Below, piece by piece: positions 13,257-16,903 of a stretch of 16,903 bases of DNA. The stretch is taken from contig URST01000049.1 in assembly GCA_900550585.1 (NCBI GenBank), forward strand, positions 1 to 16,903, given 5' to 3'. The stretch is from an uncultured Eubacteriales bacterium. GTDB lineage: Bacteria; Bacillota; Clostridia; Oscillospirales; Oscillospiraceae. The notes beneath the pieces are model-generated. The model searched no databases. It worked only from the letters and a program-made list of their open reading frames with translations, and was not told the origin of the DNA. A program made the position numbers and the translations under genes. Position 1 is the stretch's first letter; each line of letters opens with the position of its first letter.

Positions 13257-13801
13257 TGCGCGCTCAGCGCTGACAGCAGCCGGGGCAGGGACATGAGATC
13301 GATATCCCCGCTGCGGCGCAGCACCCGGGCGGACAGGAAACAGTCCGCCACGAACACCAGCAGCACGGCGCAGGCAGCGGCCGGCGGCATGCTCCGCGCC
13401 AGCACGGACACCCACGGATGGACGTACCGCACCGTCAGCGCCGTCAGCGGCCCCCACACCAGGGCAAACGGCACGCAGACCCGGCGGTTCAGATCCATCT
13501 TGGTGGCGCTGTAATCCCAGAACATGACGCCCAGCAGCTTTTCATAGAGAAAGTGGACGGCGTACTCCACCGCCGTGGCCGTCAGACCGCCGTACAGCGC
13601 CAGACGCCAGAACGTGTCGGTCATGTCCGGCGGCAGCGCCAGCACCGCCAGCATGGCCAGGCCGTACACCGGGCACAGCGGCAGCAGCAGAAAGCACTTG
13701 CGCACCCGGTGGGGCGACCGCCGCACCGCCGCGTACAGCTTCTCCAGCCCATAGCCGCCGAGGCTGTACAGCAAAAACAGCCAGAATCGGTAAAAAAACA
13801 A
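13253..13801 (-). CDS. CmpB-type membrane protein (putative ABC transporter permease family)
   Basis: A 182-residue integral membrane protein with about five hydrophobic segments (near 3-20, 35-57, 63-85, 108-130 and 138-160). It matches the CmpB-type family (putative ABC-transporter type IV), whose marks here are YSLGGYGLEKLYAAV, CPVYGLA, TAVEYAVHFLYEKLLG, WDYS and NRRVCVPFALVWG. Despite the family name, no ATPase or binding protein is nearby and transport has not been shown. I chose a TTG start at 13801 because GGGAGG (13810-13815) lies 8 nt upstream and the protein then begins just before the first membrane helix; the ATG at 13867 has no ribosome site and overlaps the divergent gene. The stop codon overlaps that of the hydrolase by 4 bp. 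Confidence 0.8.
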   Translation of the reverse strand: MFFYRFWLFLLYSLGGYGLEKLYAAVRRSPHRVRKCFLLLPLCPVYGLAMLAVLALPPDMTDTFWRLALYGGLTATAVEYAVHFLYEKLLGVMFWDYSATKMDLNRRVCVPFALVWGPLTALTVRYVHPWVSVLARSMPPAAACAVLLVFVADCFLSARVLRRSGDIDLMSLPRLLSALSAH

Positions 13802-13865
13802 ACTACGCACCTCCCGCCACACAGTTTGCGCGGCGGAGGGACGAATGATACGGGAGGAACGAGAC

Positions 13866-14444
13866 ATGACGGATTGGGAAGCCCTGCGGGCGGAATGCCT
13901 GCGCTGTCACGCCTGCACGCTGGCGGACACCCGGACGAATGTGGTTTTCGGCGTGGGCGCCGAGAATGCGGAGGTGCTGTTTATCGGCGAGGCGCCGGGC
14001 GCCAACGAGGATGCCCAGGGCGAGCCCTTCGTGGGCCGGGCCGGTAAGCTGCTGGACGACATGCTGGCCATGATCGGTCTGGACCGCAGCCGCATCTACA
14101 TCACCAACTCCGTCAAATGCCGGCCGCCCCAGAACCGCGACCCGCTGAACACGGAGAAGGACGCCTGCCGCGGCTATCTGGCCCGGCAGCTGGCTTTGAT
14201 GCAGCCCAAGATCATCGTGTGCCTGGGCCGCATCAGCGCCATGGAGATTATCAAGGAGGACTTCAAGATCACCCAGGAGCACGGCCAGTTCTTCGAGAAG
14301 AACGGCGTGCAGATGATGGCGCTGTACCACCCTGCCGCGCTGCTCCGCGACCCCCGGAAGAAGCCGGAGACCTTCGAGGATCTGAAGCGCCTGCAGGCAA
14401 AGATACAGGAGATCTGCGACCATACGCCCATCAAGTTTACATAA
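13866..14444 (+). CDS. Uracil-DNA glycosylase, family 4 (iron-sulfur type)
   Basis: A 192-residue glycosylase that removes uracil from DNA to begin base-excision repair. Four cysteines placed as in [4Fe-4S] family 4 enzymes: Cys14, Cys17 (CLRCHAC), Cys85 (NSVKCRPP) and Cys101 (KDACRGYL). Catalytic motif A is GEAPGANEDAQGEPFVG at 41-57 and motif B is YHPAALLRDP with His155. Length is typical. The ATG at 13866 follows GGGAGG by 8 nt; an upstream in-frame ATG at 13845 precedes that ribosome site and is not used. The 64-nt region shared with the divergent membrane-protein gene shows no clear promoter. The VOC gene follows after 7 nt, so the two are probably cotranscribed, although a functional link is not evident. 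Confidence 0.94.
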   Translation: MTDWEALRAECLRCHACTLADTRTNVVFGVGAENAEVLFIGEAPGANEDAQGEPFVGRAGKLLDDMLAMIGLDRSRIYITNSVKCRPPQNRDPLNTEKDACRGYLARQLALMQPKIIVCLGRISAMEIIKEDFKITQEHGQFFEKNGVQMMALYHPAALLRDPRKKPETFEDLKRLQAKIQEICDHTPIKFT

Positions 14445-14451
14445 TATCGCC

Positions 14452-14835
14452 ATGAGGATCGAACACATCGCCCTTTATGTGCATGATCTGGAGCGGGCCA
14501 GAAATTTCTTCACGCAGTATCTCGGCGCCAGTTCAAATGCCGGATACCACAACCCCCGGACGGATTTCCGCTCGTATTTCCTGACCTTTGACGACGGCGC
14601 GCGGCTGGAGCTTATGCACAAGCCGGATATGGCGGACCTGCCGAAGGCACCGGACCGCACCGGCTACGCGCACATCGCCTTCAGCGTAGGGAGCGCGGAG
14701 CGGGTGGACGCCCTGACCGCAGAGCTGCGTGCCGCCGGGTATCAGATCATCAGCGGTCCCAGGACCACCGGTGACGGCTATTACGAAAGCTGCATCGCGG
14801 TCATTGAGGGGAACCTGATCGAGCTTACGCCATAA
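14452..14835 (+). CDS. VOC-superfamily protein (glyoxalase/bleomycin-resistance fold)
   Basis: A 127-residue single-chain VOC protein with two beta-alpha-beta-beta-beta modules. The four usual metal-ligand positions are occupied: His5 (IEHIALYV), Glu53 (RLELMHKP), His74 (YAHIAFSV) and Glu124 (NLIELTP). This pattern fits a divalent-metal lyase or isomerase such as a glyoxalase I-like enzyme; the substrate cannot be told and it may equally be a dioxygenase-like or resistance protein. It starts 7 nt after the glycosylase stop and has no recognisable ribosome site (TAATATCGCC before ATG), so translation probably depends on ribosomes finishing the upstream gene. A strong terminator begins at its last codon. 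Confidence 0.85.
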   Translation: MRIEHIALYVHDLERARNFFTQYLGASSNAGYHNPRTDFRSYFLTFDDGARLELMHKPDMADLPKAPDRTGYAHIAFSVGSAERVDALTAELRAAGYQIISGPRTTGDGYYESCIAVIEGNLIELTP

Positions 14836-14869
14836 AAAGAGAGGTGACGCAAAGCGTCACCTCTCTTTT
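14835..14869. terminator. Bidirectional terminator between the VOC gene and proS
   Basis: Perfect 16-bp arms, AAAAGAGAGGTGACGC (14835-14850) and GCGTCACCTCTCTTTT (14854-14869), close a 3-nt loop. The arms end in A4/T4, giving a U-tract on either strand. It lies immediately after the VOC stop and 9 nt beyond the proS stop. Confidence 0.88.
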
Positions 14870-14878
14870 ATACGTTTC

Positions 14879-16318
14879 TCAATACGCCACGCCCCAGTAG
14901 ATGTCGGTGGTGGCGGGCTTGCCGCACATGACGCACCTGCCCTCGGTGCCGGACTGGTGCAGCGGCATACAGCGGCTGGACACGCCGGCCTTCTCCTTCA
15001 TGGCCAGTTCGCACTCCAGACTGCCGCACCATTTGGTGCGGGCAAAGCCGCCCTTGCCCTGGGCCATCTCCCTGACCTCCTCCCAGGAGGTCATATCGAA
15101 GGTGTTGTTCTCCAGATTCTTCTCCGCCATGGCGTACAGGTTGTCGTGGACATCCTGCAGCAGCTTCTGCACGGCGCTCTCCAGCTCCGTCAGGGGCACG
15201 AAGGTCTTTTCGCCGGTGTCGCGGCGGGCGATGCAGCACTGGCCCTTCTCCATGTCCTTGGGGCCGATCTCCACGCGCAGAGGCACGCCCTTCATCTCGT
15301 ACTGGGCAAACTTCCAGCCGGCGGACTGCTCGCTGTCGTCCATGCTGACCCGGATGCCGGCGGCGCTCAGGCGGTCACGCAGGGACGCGGCGGCCTCCAG
15401 CACACCCTCCTTGTGCTGGGCGATGGGGATGACCACCACCTGCGTGGGGGCGATGACGGGGGGCAGCACCAGACCGTGGTTGTCGCTGTGGGTCATGATG
15501 ACCGCGCCGATCAGGCGGGTGGAGGAGCCCCAGCTGGTCTGGAACGGATACTGCAGGGTGTTGTCCCGGCCGGTGAACGTCACGTCGTAGGCCCGGGAGA
15601 ACTTATCGCCGAAGAAGTGGCTGGTGCCGGACTGCAGGGCCTTGTGGTCCTTCATCATGCACTCGATGGTGTAGGTGGCCTCGGCGCCGGCAAATTTCTC
15701 CTTGTCGGTCTTGCGGCCCTTCACCACGGGCATGGCCAGCGCGTTTTTGCACACATCGGCGTAGCAGTTGAGCTGCTGCTCCGTCTCGGCCTTGGCCTCC
15801 TCGGCCGTCTCATGGATGGTGTGGCCCTCCTGCCACCAGAACTCCCGGCTGCGCAGGAAGGGACGGGTGGTCTTTTCCCAGCGGATGACGCTGCACCACT
15901 GGTTATACAGCATGGGCAGCTCGCGGTAGCTGTGGAGCACATGGGACCAGTGGTCGCAGAACATGGTCTCGGACGTGGGGCGGAAGGCCAGACGCTCCTC
16001 CAGCTGCTCACTGCCGCCATGGGTGACCCAGGCCACCTCGGGGGCAAAGCCGGCCACCAGCTCCCCCTCCTTCTTCAGAAGGCTCTCCGGGATCAGGACA
16101 GGCATGGCCACGTTGACGTGACCGGTCTTTTTAAATTCCCCGTCCATGTACTTCTGGATATTCTCCCAGATGGCATAGCCATAAGGCCGCAGGATCAGAA
16201 AGCCCTTGACGCTGGCGTAATCCACCAGCTCCGCCTTCAGGCAGATGTCCGTATACCACTTGGCGAAATCCTCCTCCATGGGAGTGATCGCTTCCACATT
16301 TCTCTGGTCCTTAGCCAT
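14879..16318 (-). CDS. proS: Prolyl-tRNA synthetase, type 3 (eukaryote/archaea-like)
   Basis: Charges tRNAPro with proline in the cytoplasm. At 479 residues and lacking the YbaK-like editing insertion of E. coli-type enzymes, it is the short type 3 form. Seen: class II motif 1 region GYAIWENIQKYMDGEF, proline-pocket RPTSET, motif 2 VIRWEKTTRPFLRSREFWWQEGHT (in two adjoining parts), motif 3 region MTHSDNHGLVLPPVIAPTQV, an anticodon-binding domain, and a C-terminal zinc-type module with Cys in KWCG, LECE, SRC and CVMC, ending in the characteristic Ala-Tyr. The start at 16318 gives MAKDQRNVEAIT, as in homologues, although its ribosome site (AAAGGA) is 13 nt away; ATG 16342 would add 8 residues but has none. 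Since this enzyme lacks its own editing domain, the YbaK-type deacylase at 1920-2408 may edit for it in trans. Confidence 0.96.
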   Translation of the reverse strand: MAKDQRNVEAITPMEEDFAKWYTDICLKAELVDYASVKGFLILRPYGYAIWENIQKYMDGEFKKTGHVNVAMPVLIPESLLKKEGELVAGFAPEVAWVTHGGSEQLEERLAFRPTSETMFCDHWSHVLHSYRELPMLYNQWCSVIRWEKTTRPFLRSREFWWQEGHTIHETAEEAKAETEQQLNCYADVCKNALAMPVVKGRKTDKEKFAGAEATYTIECMMKDHKALQSGTSHFFGDKFSRAYDVTFTGRDNTLQYPFQTSWGSSTRLIGAVIMTHSDNHGLVLPPVIAPTQVVVIPIAQHKEGVLEAAASLRDRLSAAGIRVSMDDSEQSAGWKFAQYEMKGVPLRVEIGPKDMEKGQCCIARRDTGEKTFVPLTELESAVQKLLQDVHDNLYAMAEKNLENNTFDMTSWEEVREMAQGKGGFARTKWCGSLECELAMKEKAGVSSRCMPLHQSGTEGRCVMCGKPATTDIYWGVAY

Positions 16319-16367
16319 TGTCTTATACCATTCCTTTGTCATTTATATAGTGCATACGCAACTTGAT

Positions 16368-16396
16368 ATTTTACCCGCCGGAGCCGCCATTGTCAA
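16368..16396 (-). promoter_or_regulatory. Sigma-A promoter of proS
   Basis: Minus-strand consensus TTGACA (16391-16396) and TAAAAT (16368-16373) with a 17-nt spacer. The leader from about 16361 to the chosen start is only 43 nt, too short for a T-box. Confidence 0.8.
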
Positions 16397-16407
16397 GATT
16401 CCGGCAG

Positions 16408-16435
16408 AAAAAGACCGCCTCCCGGCGGTCTTTTT
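16408..16435 (-). terminator. Terminator after the trpB-like gene
   Basis: Perfect arms AAAAAGACCGCC (16408-16419) and GGCGGTCTTTTT (16424-16435) close a 4-nt loop, 28 nt past the stop codon. On the minus strand the stem ends in TTTTT. It separates this gene from the proS promoter, which begins 11 nt further on. Confidence 0.88.
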
Positions 16436-16463
16436 CCGTTATGTACGCGCAGGATGCGTCCTG

Positions 16464-16903
16464 TCACTCATTGCCGGGGAAGTTGGGGATAGTGGCAAAG
16501 CCTCGCGCCAGATCCTCGTCGGCGGGGATGGTGTCCGTCATGGTACCGTCGTTGAACTTGCCATAGGCCACCATGTCGAAGTAGCCTGTGCCGGTGAGGC
16601 CCAGCACGATGGTGCGCTCCTCCCCCGTCTCCTTGCACTTCATAGCCTCGTCGATGGCCACACGGATGGCGTGGCTGCTCTCCGGCGCGGGCAGGATGCC
16701 CTCGCAGCGGGCAAATAGCTCCGCCGCCTCGAACACGCTGGTCTGCTCCACGCTGCGGGCCTCCAGATAGCCGTCGTGGTACAGCTGGGAGACAATGCTG
16801 CTCATGCCGTGGTAGCGCAGGCCGCCGGCGTGATTGGCAGAGGGGATGAAGCCGTTGCCCAGGGTGTACATCTTGGCCATGGGGCAGATCTTGCCGGTGT
16901 CGC
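16464..16903 (-). CDS. trpB: TrpB-like PLP enzyme (TrpB2 type), C-terminal part
   Basis: The last 145 residues of a tryptophan synthase beta-chain-like, pyridoxal-phosphate enzyme; the open frame continues past the right edge with no start codon in the window. Marks of the TrpB2 branch are the ICPMAKMYTLG segment, then HAGGLRYHGMSSIVSQLY, the substrate-facing EGILPAPESSHA and a glycine-rich phosphate loop, here LTGTGYFDM rather than the more usual SGHGHFDM. TrpB2 makes tryptophan from indole and serine without the TrpA interaction loop, and in bacteria may salvage indole. No trpA follows: a terminator and proS come next. Whether other trp genes lie upstream cannot be seen. The family is sure; the physiological role is inferred. 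Confidence 0.9.
   Translation of the reverse strand, partial: DTGKICPMAKMYTLGNGFIPSANHAGGLRYHGMSSIVSQLYHDGYLEARSVEQTSVFEAAELFARCEGILPAPESSHAIRVAIDEAMKCKETGEERTIVLGLTGTGYFDMVAYGKFNDGTMTDTIPADEDLARGFATIPNFPGNE

Noticed and set aside
12294..13457. 387-codon minus-strand frame opposite the lipase-like gene
   Set aside because: Antisense of a gene with a full catalytic triad; no ribosome site or domain.
14957..16366. 469-codon plus-strand frame opposite proS
   Set aside because: Antisense of an unambiguous prolyl-tRNA synthetase; composition is that of a shadow frame.
16319..16463. T-box or other tRNA-responsive leader before proS
   Set aside because: The promoter at 16368-16396 leaves only about 43 nt of leader, far too short for a T-box, and no specifier or antiterminator structure is visible.
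1..16903. Defence island, mobile element or CRISPR array
   Set aside because: No transposase, integrase, restriction, toxin-antitoxin or Cas proteins, no regularly spaced repeats and no tRNA-flanked junction were seen; the SbcD-like nuclease alone is ordinary DNA repair.

Overview
The window (16.9 kb, GC-rich) looks like chromosomal DNA from a high-GC gut Clostridia, most likely order Oscillospirales. This is inferred from RNase Y, YmdB, a type-3 prolyl-tRNA synthetase with C-terminal zinc module, a TrpB2-type TrpB, strong AGGAGG-like ribosome sites, sigma-A promoters close to TTGACA-17-TATAAT, and lipoproteins with LTAC/MTGC lipoboxes. No phage, transposon, CRISPR array, tRNA or rRNA gene was seen. 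Genes are tightly packed on both strands, and most convergent pairs share a bidirectional terminator.

Left block (1-6260, all minus strand). Transcription runs right to left. rny (RNase Y) has its own promoter, a leader of about 100 nt and a terminator. The -35 box of the next promoter lies in the loop of that terminator, and this promoter drives a tight five-gene operon: secreted Amidase_6 lipoprotein, ymdB, a YbaK-type aminoacyl-tRNA deacylase, an SbcD/YhaO-like metallophosphoesterase and a type I asparaginase cut by the left edge. Gaps are 19 and 16 nt, then a 1-nt overlap, then 2 nt.

Middle block (6260-10740). A cytoplasmic-looking Amidase_3+SH3b protein and an RlmI-type rRNA methyltransferase diverge from a 97-nt region. 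Their leaders carry the same 13-nt sequence in mirror orientation. A LysR regulator and a small lipoprotein form a second divergent pair with clear promoters and a candidate operator between them. A small zinc-ribbon protein with an 11-residue helical repeat follows, convergent to the lipoprotein.

Right block (10740-16903). Glycerol kinase and a monoacylglycerol-lipase-like hydrolase are divergent, which suggests a small glycerolipid-to-glycerol-3-phosphate module. The hydrolase ends tail to tail, with a 4-bp overlap, on a CmpB-type membrane protein. That protein is in turn divergent from a family 4 uracil-DNA glycosylase followed by a VOC-fold metalloprotein. proS and the 3' end of a trpB-like gene (cut by the right edge) complete the window.

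No complete new multi-gene system was found. The points most worth a second look are the mirrored leader repeat at 7066-7142, the promoter nested in the rny terminator, the amidase lacking the first zinc histidine and a signal peptide, the LysR/lipoprotein pair, and the glpK/lipase pairing.
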